Below, one piece after another: positions 1-8,949 of a DNA stretch of 64,000 bases; within the stretch, counting starts at the first letter, position 1; every line of letters starts with the position of its first letter. The notes beneath the pieces are model-generated. The model was not told the origin of the DNA. It did not search any database and saw only the letters and a program-made list of their open reading frames with translations. Origin of the DNA: Streptomyces sp. NBC_01707 (GTDB lineage: Bacteria; Actinomycetota; Actinomycetes; Streptomycetales; Streptomycetaceae). Position numbers and translations under genes: made by a program. Location: the NCBI RefSeq assembly GCF_041438805.1, contig NZ_CP109190.1, positions 7,192,001 to 7,256,000 of the forward strand, given 5' to 3'.

Positions 1-1854
1 CGGCTGGAGGATGTTGCCCAGGTGCTTGGACATCTTCCGGCCGTCCTCGGCGAGGATGTGGCCCAGGCAGACCACGTTCTCGTACGACGACTTGTCGAAG
101 ACCAGCGTGCCGACGGCCATCAATGTGTAGAACCAGCCGCGGGTCTGGTCGATGGCCTCGGAGATGAACTGCGCCGGGTAGCGGCTCTCGAAGAGCTCCT
201 TGTTCTTGTACGGGTAGCCCCACTGCGCGAACGGCATCGAACCCGAGTCGTACCAGGCGTCGATGACCTCCGGGACGCGGTACGCCTCCAGCTGGCAGTT
301 CTCGTGCGTGCAGGTGAACGTGATCGCGTCGATGTACGGACGGTGCGGGTCCAGGTCCGACTGGTCGGCGCCGGTGAGGTCGGTGAGCTCGGCGCGGGAG
401 CCGACGCAGGTGAGGTGGTCGTCCTCGCAGCGCCAGATCGGCAGCGGGGTGCCCCAGTAGCGGTTGCGGGACAGGGCCCAGTCGACGTTGTTGTTCAGCC
501 AGTCGCCGAAGCGGCCGTTCTTGACCGAGTCAGGGAACCAGTTGGTCTTCTCGTTCTCTTCGAGGAGCCGGTCCTTGATGGCGGTCGTACGGATGTACCA
601 GGACGGCTGCGCGTAGTAGAGCAGCGCGGTGTGGCAGCGCCAGCAGTGCGGGTAGCTGTGCTCGTACGGGACGTGGCGGAAGAGTTTGCCGCGGGCGGCC
701 AGGTCCTCGGTGAGCGCCTCGTCGGCCTTCTTGAAGAAGACGCCGCCGACCAGCGGCAGGTTCTCCTCGAAGGTGCCGTCGGGGCGGACCGGGTTCACGA
801 CCGGCAGACCGTACGCGCGGCAGACCTTGAGGTCGTCCTCACCGAACGCGGGGGACTGGTGGACCAGACCCGTACCGTCCTCGGTCGTCACGTACTCGGC
901 GTTGACGACGTAGTGCGCCGGGACCGGGCTGCCCTCGCTGTCGCTCGGGAAGTCCACGAGGGTGAACGGGCGCTCGTACGTCCAGCGCTCCATCTCGCGG
1001 CCGGTGAAGGCCTGGCCGGTGAGCTCCCAGCCCTCGCCGAGTGCCTTCTCCAGGAGGGGCTGGGCGACGACGAGCTTCTCCTCGCCGTCGGTCGCGACGA
1101 CATAGGTGACGTCGGGGTGTGCGGCGACCGCGGTGTTGGAGACCAGCGTCCACGGAGTGGTCGTCCAGACCAGCAGCGCGGCCTCGCCGGCCAACGGGCC
1201 GGAGGTGAGCGGGAAGCGTACGAAGACCGAGGGGTCGACGACCGTCTCGTAGCCCTGCGCCAGCTCGTGGTCGGAGAGGCCGGTGCCGCAGCGCGGGCAC
1301 CACGGGGCGACGCGGTGGTCCTGGACCAGCAGGTCCTTGTTGAAGATCTCCTTCAGGGACCACCAGACGGAGTCGACGTACGACGGGTCCATCGTCCGGT
1401 ACGCGTCGTCCAGGTCGACCCAGTAGCCCATGCGGGTCGTGAGCTCGCTGAACGCGTCGGTGTGGCGGGTCACGGACTCACGGCACTTGGCGTTGAACTC
1501 GGCGATGCCGTACGCCTCGATGTCCTTCTTGCCGTTGAAGCCCAGCTCCTTCTCCACCGCGAGCTCGACCGGCAGCCCATGGCAGTCCCAGCCGGCCTTG
1601 CGGCCCACGTGGTAGCCCTGCATGGTGCGGAAGCGGGGGAAGACGTCCTTGAAGACGCGGGCCTCGATGTGGTGGGCGCCGGGCATGCCGTTGGCGGTCG
1701 GCGGGCCCTCGTAGAAGACCCACTCGGGGCGGCCCTCGGACTGTTCGAGGCTCTTGGCGAAGACCTTTCTCTCGCGCCAGAAGTCGAGCACGGCGTGCTC
1801 CAGCGCGGGAAGGTCGACCTGGGCGGGTACCTGGCGGTACTGCGGCGATGTCAT
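1..1854 (-). CDS. ileS: Isoleucyl-tRNA synthetase (3' end cut by window)
   Basis: Class Ia aminoacyl-tRNA synthetase that charges tRNA-Ile with isoleucine in the cytoplasm. The first 618 codons are visible, read leftwards from ATG at 1854. The HIGH-type ATP motif appears as GMPGAHH (residues 56-62), and the KMSKS loop appears as KMSKH (607-611) at the very edge of the window, so the editing domain lies between and the anticodon domain is missing. GGAGGA at 1864-1869 is a strong Shine-Dalgarno site 9 nt before the ATG. That site is embedded in the T-box sequestrator hairpin just upstream, so translation is probably controlled by tRNA-Ile charging. The stop codon is outside the window. Confidence 0.97.
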   Translation of the reverse strand, partial: MTSPQYRQVPAQVDLPALEHAVLDFWRERKVFAKSLEQSEGRPEWVFYEGPPTANGMPGAHHIEARVFKDVFPRFRTMQGYHVGRKAGWDCHGLPVELAVEKELGFNGKKDIEAYGIAEFNAKCRESVTRHTDAFSELTTRMGYWVDLDDAYRTMDPSYVDSVWWSLKEIFNKDLLVQDHRVAPWCPRCGTGLSDHELAQGYETVVDPSVFVRFPLTSGPLAGEAALLVWTTTPWTLVSNTAVAAHPDVTYVVATDGEEKLVVAQPLLEKALGEGWELTGQAFTGREMERWTYERPFTLVDFPSDSEGSPVPAHYVVNAEYVTTEDGTGLVHQSPAFGEDDLKVCRAYGLPVVNPVRPDGTFEENLPLVGGVFFKKADEALTEDLAARGKLFRHVPYEHSYPHCWRCHTALLYYAQPSWYIRTTAIKDRLLEENEKTNWFPDSVKNGRFGDWLNNNVDWALSRNRYWGTPLPIWRCEDDHLTCVGSRAELTDLTGADQSDLDPHRPYIDAITFTCTHENCQLEAYRVPEVIDAWYDSGSMPFAQWGYPYKNKELFESRYPAQFISEAIDQTRGWFYTLMAVGTLVFDKSSYENVVCLGHILAEDGRKMSKHLGNILQP

Positions 1855-1863
1855 GGGCGAGAT

Positions 1864-2116
1864 TCCTCCGGCGGACGTTTTCCACTTCCGTCGGAGGGAC
1901 GAGAACCGTGCCGGCTCCCGCGGTACCACCCTCCTTGGCCCCGGGTGTGCGCCCGTGGCCCCCTCATTGGGGTCGCGATGCCGGTTCTACTTGCCTTGCG
2001 GCGTTCTTCCGACGGCTCCGGGTGATCTTCACGACGCGCTCGCCCCCGGGCTCCCACCGTCCCCGGGTCGCTCCTGGCTGCCTACGACGCTACTCGTCCC
2101 ATCCATGCCTCTCGCT
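1864..2116 (-). promoter_or_regulatory. T-box riboswitch (translational type) of ileS
   Basis: The minus strand reads the canonical T-box core AGGGTGGTACCGCG at 1932-1919. Two exclusive pairings are visible. CCTCCGACGG (1897-1888) pairs with CCGCCGGAGG (1874-1865), which buries the ileS Shine-Dalgarno. Alternatively GGAGGG of the T-box side (1934-1929) pairs with CCCTCC (1898-1893), which opens the sequestrator. This is the architecture known for actinobacterial ileS, where uncharged tRNA-Ile frees the ribosome site instead of preventing termination. An ATC triplet at 2026-2024, inside GAAGATCACC, is a candidate isoleucine specifier. A -10-like TACACT lies at 2128-2123, so the leader may begin near 2116; that start and the specifier are inferences. 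Confidence 0.93.
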
Positions 2117-2392
2117 GGGGCCAGTGTACGGGCCCGTACGGGCGACGGCCGACCGGTTTATCCAGGCGGCGCGACCGTGACCCGAATGGCGCGACGGGGC
2201 GTACGGAGTCCTGGCGGGGGCCGGGAGCCGGATTACCGGGCGGGGAGCTGGGCACAACGGTTTCAGGCGCGCGGTGATCCGGCACGAGGAGGGGCGATCC
2301 GGCGGCGTGCCCCGTTGCCGCGGGGCTGGGGCCGATTTATCGTCCCAGCACGATTCGCGTGCAAGATCACAATATGTGAAGGGGCCGCGGCC
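2117..2392. other. Divergent intergenic region ileS / dksA-like
   Basis: No gene is seen here. Besides the putative ileS -10 element (2123-2128), the right end carries GCACG-ATTCG-CGTGC (2348-2362) and an AT-richer ACAATAT (about 2368-2374). The latter could be a -10 element for the rightward DksA-like gene, leaving a very short leader with the GAAGGGG ribosome site at 2378-2384. Confidence 0.4.
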
Positions 2393-3172
2393 ATGGTGGC
2401 GAAGAAGACCGCCGAACAGAAGTCGGCGTCAGCGAGATCCCCGGGCGCGGCGGCCGAGGCGACGACCGAGGAGGCGGGCTCGCAGACCGCTGCGGATGCG
2501 GGTCCGAGGAAGGCCGCGGCGAAGAGCACGGCGGCCAAGAAGGCGGCAGCGAAGAAGGCCGTGGCGAAGAAGGCTCCGGCCAAGAAGGCCACTGCGAAGA
2601 AGAGCGCGGTCAAGAAGGCTTCGAAGAAGGCCGCTGCGGCGGACACGGGGGCGGCCGAGACCGCCCAGGAGACGGGAGCCCACACGGTGGTAGCCAAGAA
2701 GAGCGCAGCCCGGACCCGCACGGCCGGCAAGGGCGCGGCGCCCGTACCGCCCGCCCGGGTCGCCGCGACAGAACCCGGGGAGCTGGCCGTACGGCCGGGC
2801 GAGGACCCCTGGACGCCGGAGGAGGTCTCGGAGGCGCGGGCCGAGCTGACCAGCGAGATCATGCGGCTGCGCAGCGAGCTTGAGGCCTCCGGGGTCGCGC
2901 TCGCCGGGTTGATGAGGGACTCCGGCAACGGGGCCGGTGACGACGAGGCGGACACCGGCACGAAGAACATCACCCGTGAGCACGAGATGGCGCTCGCCGC
3001 CAATGCCACGGAGATGCTGGAGCAGACCGAGCGGGCGTTGGCCCGGCTCGACGCGGGGACGTACGGACTGTGCGAGATCTGCGGCAAGCCGATCGGCAAG
3101 GCGCGGATGCAGGCGTTCCCCCGGGCCACTCTCTGTGTCGAGGACAAACAGAAGCAGGAGCGCCGCAGCTGA
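2393..3172 (+). CDS. DksA/TraR-type zinc-finger protein with histone-like Lys/Ala-rich N-terminal tail
   Basis: Predicted RNA-polymerase secondary-channel protein of the DksA/TraR family (259 aa). Residues about 40-81 are a run of AAKK/AVKK units like histone H1 or the HupS tail, which suggests nucleic-acid binding. Residues 141-225 form the charged coiled coil, with an acidic tip DDEAD at 183-187. The C-terminal zinc finger has C227-x2-C230-x17-C248, but the usual fourth cysteine position holds Asp251, so the metal site is C3 at most. ATG at 2393 was chosen because GAAGGGG lies 8 nt upstream and the frame before it has no family similarity. It precedes lspA by 59 nt. Whether it binds polymerase or ppGpp is not known from sequence. 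Confidence 0.85.
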   Translation: MVAKKTAEQKSASARSPGAAAEATTEEAGSQTAADAGPRKAAAKSTAAKKAAAKKAVAKKAPAKKATAKKSAVKKASKKAAAADTGAAETAQETGAHTVVAKKSAARTRTAGKGAAPVPPARVAATEPGELAVRPGEDPWTPEEVSEARAELTSEIMRLRSELEASGVALAGLMRDSGNGAGDDEADTGTKNITREHEMALAANATEMLEQTERALARLDAGTYGLCEICGKPIGKARMQAFPRATLCVEDKQKQERRS

Positions 3173-3231
3173 TCCGCGGGTGGCGTGTCGTACTCTCGTC
3201 TTCGGTCAGGAACCTAGGTTGAGGGACTCAC

Positions 3232-3816
3232 GTGGCAGAGGCGGAGCGCATCATCGGTACGCCGGACATCCCTGGAGCTGAGGGGACCGAGGGCGCCGGG
3301 GACAAGGTCCAGGGCGAGGTCCCGGGCAAGAGCAAGCGGAAGATCATGGTGCTCTTCGCCGTGGCCGTCTTCGCCTATCTGCTCGACCTGATCAGCAAGA
3401 TGATCGTGGTCGCGAAGCTGGAGCACCACGAGCCCGTCGAGGTCCTCGGCGACTGGCTGCGGTTCGACGCGATCCGGAACGCCGGCGCCGCGTTCGGCAT
3501 CGGCGAGGCATTCACGGTGATCTTCACCGTCATCGCGGCGACTGTGATCGTGGTCATCGCCAGGCTCGCCCGCAAGCTCTACAGCCTGCCGTGGGCCGTC
3601 GCCCTCGGCCTGCTGCTCGGCGGGGCGCTCGGCAACCTCACCGACCGGATCTTCCGCTCGCCCGGCGTCTTCAAGGGCGCGGTGGTGGACTTCATCGCCC
3701 CGGCGCATTTCGCCGTCTTCAACCTCGCGGACTCCGCCATCGTCTGCGGCGGCATCCTGATCGTGATCCTTTCCTTCAAGGGCCTGGACCCCGACGGCAC
3801 CGTGCACAAGGACTAG
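3232..3816 (+). CDS. lspA: Lipoprotein signal peptidase (SPase II)
   Basis: Membrane aspartic protease that removes the signal peptide from diacylglyceryl-prolipoproteins after Lgt has modified them. It has 194 aa and a GTG start. The extra hydrophilic N-terminus (residues 1-36) is common in actinobacterial homologues. Four membrane helices follow (about 37-59, 92-111, 120-136, 163-182). The catalytic pair is Asp138 in NLTDRIFR and Asp167 in FNLADSAI, and the family motif NAGAAFGI is at 83-90. It is followed after 23 nt by a pseudouridine synthase, an arrangement common in many bacteria. Its pathway partner lgt is at 42713-43702. Confidence 0.97.
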   Translation: MAEAERIIGTPDIPGAEGTEGAGDKVQGEVPGKSKRKIMVLFAVAVFAYLLDLISKMIVVAKLEHHEPVEVLGDWLRFDAIRNAGAAFGIGEAFTVIFTVIAATVIVVIARLARKLYSLPWAVALGLLLGGALGNLTDRIFRSPGVFKGAVVDFIAPAHFAVFNLADSAIVCGGILIVILSFKGLDPDGTVHKD

Positions 3817-3839
3817 CGGGGGCAAGGCATACTCGACAG

Positions 3840-4781
3840 GTGAGTACGTATCCCGAGGTCCGCACCCTGCCCGTACCCGACGGTCTGGAAGGCGAGCGTG
3901 TCGACGCCGCCATCTCCCGGATGTTCGGTTTCTCCCGCACCAAGGCCGCCGAGCTGGCCGCTGCCGGGAAGGTGCAGGTGGACGGGGCCGTGGTCGGGAA
4001 GTCCGAGCGCGTGCAGGGCGGCGCCTGGCTGGAAGTCGAGATGCCGCAGGCGCCCGCTCCGGTGCAGATCGTCGCCGAGCCCGTCGAGGGCATGGAGATC
4101 GTGCACGACGACGACGACATAGTCGTGATCATGAAACCCGTCGGGGTGGCCGCCCACCCGAGCCCGGGCTGGACCGGCACCACCGTGATCGGCGGCCTCG
4201 CCGCGGCCGGGTACCGGATCTCGACGTCCGGCGCCGCCGAGCGCCAGGGCATCGTGCACCGCCTCGACGTCGGCACCTCCGGCCTGATGGTCGTCGCCAA
4301 GTCCGAGCGGGCATACACGGTGCTGAAGGGCCAGTTCCGCGACCGGGTCGTCGAGAAGAAGTACCACGCGCTGGTCCAGGGACACCCGGACCCGATGAGC
4401 GGCACCATCGACGCCCCTATCGGGCGTCACCCCAACCTCGACTACAAGTGGGCGGTCACGGCCGAGGGCAAGCCCTCCGTGACGCACTACGACCTCATCG
4501 AGGCGTACCGGGCGGCCAGCCTCCTCGACATCAAGCTGGAGACCGGCCGCACCCACCAGATCCGCGTGCACATGTCCGCCCACCGTCACCCCTGCGTGGG
4601 CGACCTCACCTACGGCGCCGACCCGACGATGGCCAAGCGTCTCGGGCTGACGAGGCAGTGGCTGCACGCGGTCCGGCTCGGCTTCGAGCACCCGGCGGAC
4701 GGCAGCTGGGTGGAGTTCGCCAGCACCTACCCGGACGACCTGCAGAACGCGTTGGACAAGATCGCGGCGGAGAGCGAATGA
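3840..4781 (+). CDS. RluA-family 23S rRNA pseudouridine synthase
   Basis: Isomerises uridine to pseudouridine, most likely in 23S rRNA (RluD-like). The 313-aa protein starts with an S4 RNA-binding domain (about residues 18-78), followed by the synthase domain with the catalytic motif [10 protein letters not shown]; Asp143 is the nucleophile. The GTG at 3840 gives the start [10 protein letters not shown], directly before the S4 domain; the open frame further upstream overlaps lspA and is not protein-like. The stop overlaps the next gene's ATG (ATGA), so the acetyltransferase is translationally coupled. Confidence 0.93.
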   Translation: MSTYPEVRTLPVPDGLEGERVDAAISRMFGFSRTKAAELAAAGKVQVDGAVVGKSERVQGGAWLEVEMPQAPAPVQIVAEPVEGMEIVHDDDDIVVIMKPVGVAAHPSPGWTGTTVIGGLAAAGYRISTSGAAERQGIVHRLDVGTSGLMVVAKSERAYTVLKGQFRDRVVEKKYHALVQGHPDPMSGTIDAPIGRHPNLDYKWAVTAEGKPSVTHYDLIEAYRAASLLDIKLETGRTHQIRVHMSAHRHPCVGDLTYGADPTMAKRLGLTRQWLHAVRLGFEHPADGSWVEFASTYPDDLQNALDKIAAESE

Positions 4782-5257
4782 CCACCGGAATCCCGGCCCC
4801 GTACATCACCCGCATAGCCGTCGACGAGAGCGACCTCGCGGCCTGTTTCCGGGTCCGCAAGGAGGTCTTCGTCGGCGAGCAGAACGTGCCCGAGGAGATC
4901 GAGTACGACGCCTACGACGCGGACGCGGTGCATGTCATCGCCGTCGCGGCGGACGGTTCGGTGCTCGGTACGGGACGGCTGCTGCACGGCGCGGGGGTGG
5001 CCGCCAAGACAGGTGGCGACCTCACCGTCGGCTCGCTCGGCCGGCTCGCGGTGGCCAAGCGGTCGCGCGGCCTCGGGGTCGGCGTGGCGCTGGTCGGCGC
5101 CATCGAGGACGCGGCCCGCGGGCTCGGACTCGTCGCCGTGGACCTGCACGCCCAGACCCACGCGCTCGGCTTCTACGAGCGGCTCGGGTATGTGGCGTAC
5201 GGCCCCGAGTTCGCGGATGCGGGGATCGCCCACCGGGCGATGCGCCGCGTTCTGTAG
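4778..5257 (+). CDS. GNAT-family N-acetyltransferase
   Basis: 159-aa acetyltransferase of the ElaA/GNAT type, expected to transfer acetyl from acetyl-CoA to an unknown amine. [13 protein letters not shown] near the N-terminus (about residues 26-38) is typical of the ElaA subgroup. The acetyl-CoA pyrophosphate loop is [11 protein letters not shown] (about 93-103), and LGFYERLGY (about 131-139) is the C-terminal signature. It overlaps the upstream pseudouridine synthase by ATGA and so belongs to that operon. The substrate cannot be inferred. Confidence 0.9.
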   Translation: MTTGIPAPYITRIAVDESDLAACFRVRKEVFVGEQNVPEEIEYDAYDADAVHVIAVAADGSVLGTGRLLHGAGVAAKTGGDLTVGSLGRLAVAKRSRGLGVGVALVGAIEDAARGLGLVAVDLHAQTHALGFYERLGYVAYGPEFADAGIAHRAMRRVL

Positions 5258-5373
5258 CAGGCACCGCCCCGGTCGTACGGACCGGAGCGGCACAGCCCCC
5301 GGCACACGTCCGCGTCAGCCCGGCAGACCTCGGTGCGGTCCGCGTCCACCAGGAACGCTCGGGAAGGCACATC

Positions 5374-6960
5374 GTGGACCAGATGGCACTGCTCCTGCTG
5401 CTGTTGCTCGGAGCCGTGGTCACGGTGCCACTGGGGGAGCGCCTCGGGCTGCCGGCGCCGGTCCTGATGACGCTCGCCGGAGTGGCCATGGCGTTCATCG
5501 GCTTCGTACCGGATGTGGACATCCCACCGGAGATCATCCTTCCCGCGCTGCTGCCTCCGCTGCTCTACGCCTCCGCGCAGCGCACCTCCTGGCGGCAGTT
5601 CGCCGCCAACAGACGACCGATCTTTCTGCTGGCCGTGGCACTGGTCTTCGTCACCACGGCCGCCGTCGCCGCCGTCGCCCACGCGATCGTCCCCGGGCTG
5701 CCCCTCGCCGGAGCCGTGGCGCTCGGTGCGCTCGTCGCCCCGCCCGACCCGGTCGCGGTGACCGCCGTCGCAGGATCGCTCGGGCTGCCGCGCCGGCTCG
5801 TCTCCATCCTGGAGGGCGAGGGGCTGTTCAACGACGTGACCGCGATCGTGCTCTACCACGTGGCGATCGCCGCAGTGGTCAGCGGCACCTTCTCGCTGCC
5901 GCACGCCTTCGGGCTGCTGATCCTCTCCGCGGTCGTCGCCGTGGCGGTCGGTCTCGCGCTCGGCTGGCTGACCATCAAACTCATGGGCGTGCTCGGGGAT
6001 GCGACCCTCCAGGTCGGCCTTACGCTGCTGGTGCCCTTTGTGAGTTACGTGCTCGCGGAGGAGCTGATGGGGTCGGGCGTGCTCGCCGTGCTCACCACCG
6101 CGCTCTTCCTCGCCGAGTACACCGCCGACGCCGACGACGTCCTGGGTCGGCTCACCGGCCGTACCTTCTGGGAGATCGTCGACACCCTCGTCACCGGTAT
6201 CGCCTTCGGCCTGATCGGCCTCGAACTGCACAACGTCTTCGGGACGTCGGACGGCCGCGAACTACGGATGCTCGGCTGGGGGCTGGCGATCGTCGTGGTC
6301 GTCGTCGGTGTGCGGCTGCTCTACCTGCTGCCCGCGACCTGGCTGGCCAAGCGGCTGCACCGCCGCCGTGACTACAGTGAGGAGATCCCCACCAGTTGGC
6401 GGGAGACGGTCGTGATGTGGTGGGCCGGGATGCGCGGGGTCGCCTCCGTCGCGCTGGCGCTCGCGGTTCCGCTGAAGACGGAGGACGGGAAGCCGTTCCC
6501 CGGCCGCGACGAGATCGTCTTCATCGCCTTCGCCGTGATCATGGCGACCCTGGTCTTCCAGGGGCTCACCCTGCCATGGCTGGTGCGCAGGCTCGGCGTC
6601 CGCGCGGACACGGACGCGGAGGTGGCACTGGAGCGGGATCTGGCGATCCGTGCCGCGAAGGCCGCGCGGCAGCGGCTCAGGGAGATCCAGGAGGTCGAGG
6701 AGTTCCCGCAGGAGGTCGTGGAGCGGCTGCTGCGAGTGGCGCACGACGTGGGGGCACGGATCAGCCCCGAGATGGTCGACGAGGACCGGCGCGAGGCGTA
6801 TGCGCAGCGTGCCGAGCGACTCAGGGCGGTCGGCCGGATCCAGCGCGAGATGATGTCCGCGGCCCGCCATGCGGTGCTGTCGGCGCGCAGCGAGACGGGG
6901 ACGGACCCGGAGGTGGTCGACCGGGTGCTGCGGCAGCTGGACGTCCGGAGCCTGCGCTGA
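5374..6960 (+). CDS. CPA1-type Na+/H+ antiporter
   Basis: Integral membrane cation/proton exchanger (528 aa) with about 12 helices in residues 1-415 and a charged cytoplasmic C-terminal tail rich in Arg/Glu. The sequence GEGLFNDVTAIVL (about residues 149-161) carries the conserved N-D pair of the CPA1/NhaP transport site, and ALVAPPDPVAVTA is the family's helix-4 region. The GTG start at 5374 is used here; ATG at 5383 is an alternative three codons in. There is a 116-nt gap from the GNAT gene, so it may have its own promoter. Role: pH and sodium homeostasis. Confidence 0.9.
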   Translation: MDQMALLLLLLLGAVVTVPLGERLGLPAPVLMTLAGVAMAFIGFVPDVDIPPEIILPALLPPLLYASAQRTSWRQFAANRRPIFLLAVALVFVTTAAVAAVAHAIVPGLPLAGAVALGALVAPPDPVAVTAVAGSLGLPRRLVSILEGEGLFNDVTAIVLYHVAIAAVVSGTFSLPHAFGLLILSAVVAVAVGLALGWLTIKLMGVLGDATLQVGLTLLVPFVSYVLAEELMGSGVLAVLTTALFLAEYTADADDVLGRLTGRTFWEIVDTLVTGIAFGLIGLELHNVFGTSDGRELRMLGWGLAIVVVVVGVRLLYLLPATWLAKRLHRRRDYSEEIPTSWRETVVMWWAGMRGVASVALALAVPLKTEDGKPFPGRDEIVFIAFAVIMATLVFQGLTLPWLVRRLGVRADTDAEVALERDLAIRAAKAARQRLREIQEVEEFPQEVVERLLRVAHDVGARISPEMVDEDRREAYAQRAERLRAVGRIQREMMSAARHAVLSARSETGTDPEVVDRVLRQLDVRSLR

Positions 6961-7047
6961 CGACAGGGCCTGCCGTCGTGCCGGGGATCGGCGGTCGTGG
7001 TGTCGTCGTTCACCGTACTGTCGGTCGCAACTGGCACCATTGCTCCC

Positions 7048-7617
7048 ATGAACATCATGCTTTTCCACTCGACGTACGGTCTGCGCCCCGCGGTGCACGC
7101 GGCCGCCGCCCGGCTTCGCGCAGCCGGGCACGAGGTGTACGTGCCCGACCTCTTCGACGGGCGCACGTTCGAGACCGTCGAGGAGGGCATGGCCTTCAAG
7201 GACGAGGTGGGCAAGGACGAACTCCTCCGGCGCGCCGTGCTGGCCGCCGCGCCCTACTCCGAGCGAGGCCTGGTCTACGCGGGCTTCTCCTTCGGTGCGT
7301 CAACCGCCCAGACCCTGGCGCTCGGTGACGAGAAGGCGCGCGGACTGCTGCTGCTCCACGGCACGTCGGACATCGCCGAGAACGCGTCGGTCGACGAGCT
7401 GCCCGTACAGCTGCATGTCGCCGACCCGGACCCGTTCGAGACGCACGACTGGCTGAACTCCTGGTATCTGCAGATGCAGCGGACCGGCGCCGATGTCGAG
7501 GTCTACCGCTACCCCGGGGCGGGCCATCTCTTCACCGACCCGGATCTGCCGGACTACGACGCGGCGGGGGCCGAGCTGACCTGGAAGGTCGCGCTCGGCT
7601 TCCTCGCCACCCTGTAG
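7048..7617 (+). CDS. Dienelactone hydrolase family protein
   Basis: 189-aa alpha/beta-hydrolase of the dienelactone hydrolase family. The nucleophile elbow is GFSFGAS with Ser81, whereas classical dienelactone hydrolases have Cys there. The acid and base are probably the Asp in VADPDPF and the His in GAGHLF. ATG at 7048 gives the standard MNIMLFHSTYGLRP start; an upstream in-frame GTG would add 17 residues with no family resemblance. The physiological substrate is unknown. It ends just before a bidirectional terminator. Confidence 0.85.
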   Translation: MNIMLFHSTYGLRPAVHAAAARLRAAGHEVYVPDLFDGRTFETVEEGMAFKDEVGKDELLRRAVLAAAPYSERGLVYAGFSFGASTAQTLALGDEKARGLLLLHGTSDIAENASVDELPVQLHVADPDPFETHDWLNSWYLQMQRTGADVEVYRYPGAGHLFTDPDLPDYDAAGAELTWKVALGFLATL

Positions 7618-7623
7618 ACGGAC

Positions 7624-7661
7624 CCGGGGCCCCGCCACCGTGACGGTGTACGGGGCCCCGG
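7624..7661. terminator. Bidirectional hairpin terminator
   Basis: Perfect inverted repeat of ccggggcccc (7624-7633) with ggggccccgg (7652-7661), with an inner CACCG/CGGTG pairing. It lies between the convergent dienelactone hydrolase and metalloprotease genes. No U-tract, which is normal in Streptomyces. Confidence 0.8.
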
Positions 7662-7677
7662 CGGCCTCGACCGTGGA

Positions 7678-8664
7678 TCAGGCGCGGTACGCGGCCCAGC
7701 TGTCGCTCATCCGCTGCACCTGGCCCGCGGTGAACTGGTACATGCAGGAGTCGTACGTGTAGTCCATGAAGTTGTGGATGGGGTCGACCCCGGTCTTGTT
7801 GGTGCAGGTGTCGCGTCCGGTCGGGCACTCGAACGCGGCGCTCTTCTCCGCGGGCGTGTCGGAGACGTAGTCGCCGTTGCCGTTACAGCCGCCCTGGAAG
7901 GTGTGGTAAAGCCCCATCCAGTGGCCGACCTCGTGGGTGGCCGTGTCGCCCTCGTCGTAGTTGGCGGCCGAGCCGCCCGGCAGCGAGGCGTCGAGGATCA
8001 CCACGCCGTCCATGCTCGGGCTGGACTTGTACGAGCTGGGGAAGGTGGCCCAGCCGAGCAGCCCGCCACCGAGGTTGGCGGTGTAGACGTTGAGCGCGTT
8101 CTTGCCGCCCTTGCGCAGCGCCGTCTTCATCGCCCTCTCGGCGGACGAGCCCGAGGAGAGGTTGTACCACGCGGCATTGTCCGTGTAGTCGGTACCGGCC
8201 AGCGAGAACTGGAAGCCGGTGTCGCTGTTGCCGGTGCCCTGGCCGCTGTAGGCCGCGTTCAGCACGTTCATCTGGCTGCTGATGTCGCCGGCCGTGAGCT
8301 TGCCGGTGGTGCCGGAGTGGATGACGTGGAAGTAGACCGGGATGGTCGCTCCGGCAGCGGCCAGCGTGGTTCCGCTGACCCGGCGGTCCGCGAGTCTCTC
8401 CTTCAACTGCGTGTCCATGGCCTTGGCCTGGGTCGCGGTGAGTTCGTTGGGCTCCGCGGCGTGCTTGGTGCCCGAGGGGCGGGCCTGGCGCGCGGTGGCG
8501 TCGGTGCTCGCGCACTTCTCGGCCGAGGCGGCGACGGAGGACCCCTTGGCGGCAGCTGAGCCGGTGGGCGCGGAGAGCGGTGCCAGGGCCAGGGTTCCGG
8601 CCAGGACGGCGGTACCGATCGCACGGTTACGTATACGCGGCGATATACGGACAAGAATGCGCAC
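7678..8664 (-). CDS. Secreted M43-type zinc metalloprotease
   Basis: 328-aa exported protease. Residues 1-37 are a Sec signal peptide: basic [14 protein letters not shown], a hydrophobic core, then Ala-rich. The catalytic domain has the metzincin zinc motif [11 protein letters not shown] (HExxHxxGxxH) and a downstream Met-turn around NFMDYTYD, as in M43 cytophagalysin/pappalysin proteases. Two cysteine pairs are present near the active site. Likely an extracellular peptidase acting in the medium or the cell wall. It is transcribed towards the dienelactone hydrolase and separated from phoD by 285 nt with its own terminator, so it is probably monocistronic. Confidence 0.9.
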   Translation of the reverse strand: MRILVRISPRIRNRAIGTAVLAGTLALAPLSAPTGSAAAKGSSVAASAEKCASTDATARQARPSGTKHAAEPNELTATQAKAMDTQLKERLADRRVSGTTLAAAGATIPVYFHVIHSGTTGKLTAGDISSQMNVLNAAYSGQGTGNSDTGFQFSLAGTDYTDNAAWYNLSSGSSAERAMKTALRKGGKNALNVYTANLGGGLLGWATFPSSYKSSPSMDGVVILDASLPGGSAANYDEGDTATHEVGHWMGLYHTFQGGCNGNGDYVSDTPAEKSAAFECPTGRDTCTNKTGVDPIHNFMDYTYDSCMYQFTAGQVQRMSDSWAAYRA

Positions 8665-8850
8665 AGAAACTCCTCGCGGATGTGTGGGGGAGGGACTTCC
8701 TCGCCTGCCGACGGGAGATTACGTGTCCATGCCACATCTTGAGGAGAATCGATCAGGCCCAATCAATCGTGGGGCAAACCGGGGATACGGGAAGAAATAT
8801 TTCTGCGTGCTCCGGAGTTTGAGATGCGGACGTGACGTCGCGCGTTACCC

Positions 8851-8898
8851 CGGCGGGTGGTGTGTCCCCATTGGGGAAAGGGAACGCGCCACCCGCCG
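8851..8898 (-). terminator. Long hairpin downstream of phoD
   Basis: cggcgggtgg (8851-8860) pairs with ccacccgccg (8889-8898), with a second inner pairing tccccattgggga. It lies about 50 nt past the phoD stop and upstream of the metalloprotease, so it most likely ends phoD transcription. The rest of the 285-nt gap (8665-8949) holds the metalloprotease promoter, which I could not pin down. Confidence 0.7.
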
Positions 8899-8949
8899 TA
8901 TTGATGTAATGCGCCGTCAACATGGCCCGGCGTGGCTGGAAATAGACGT

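Noticed and set aside
22..2025. A 667-codon open frame on the plus strand
   Set aside because: It is antisense to ileS and its T-box leader. The product is Val/Arg/Gly-rich with no family pattern, typical of high-GC third-position shadows.
2510..2650. Repeated aagaaggc units, considered as a CRISPR or DNA repeat
   Set aside because: They are codon-level repeats for Lys/Ala inside the DksA-like gene, of irregular length and without spacers.
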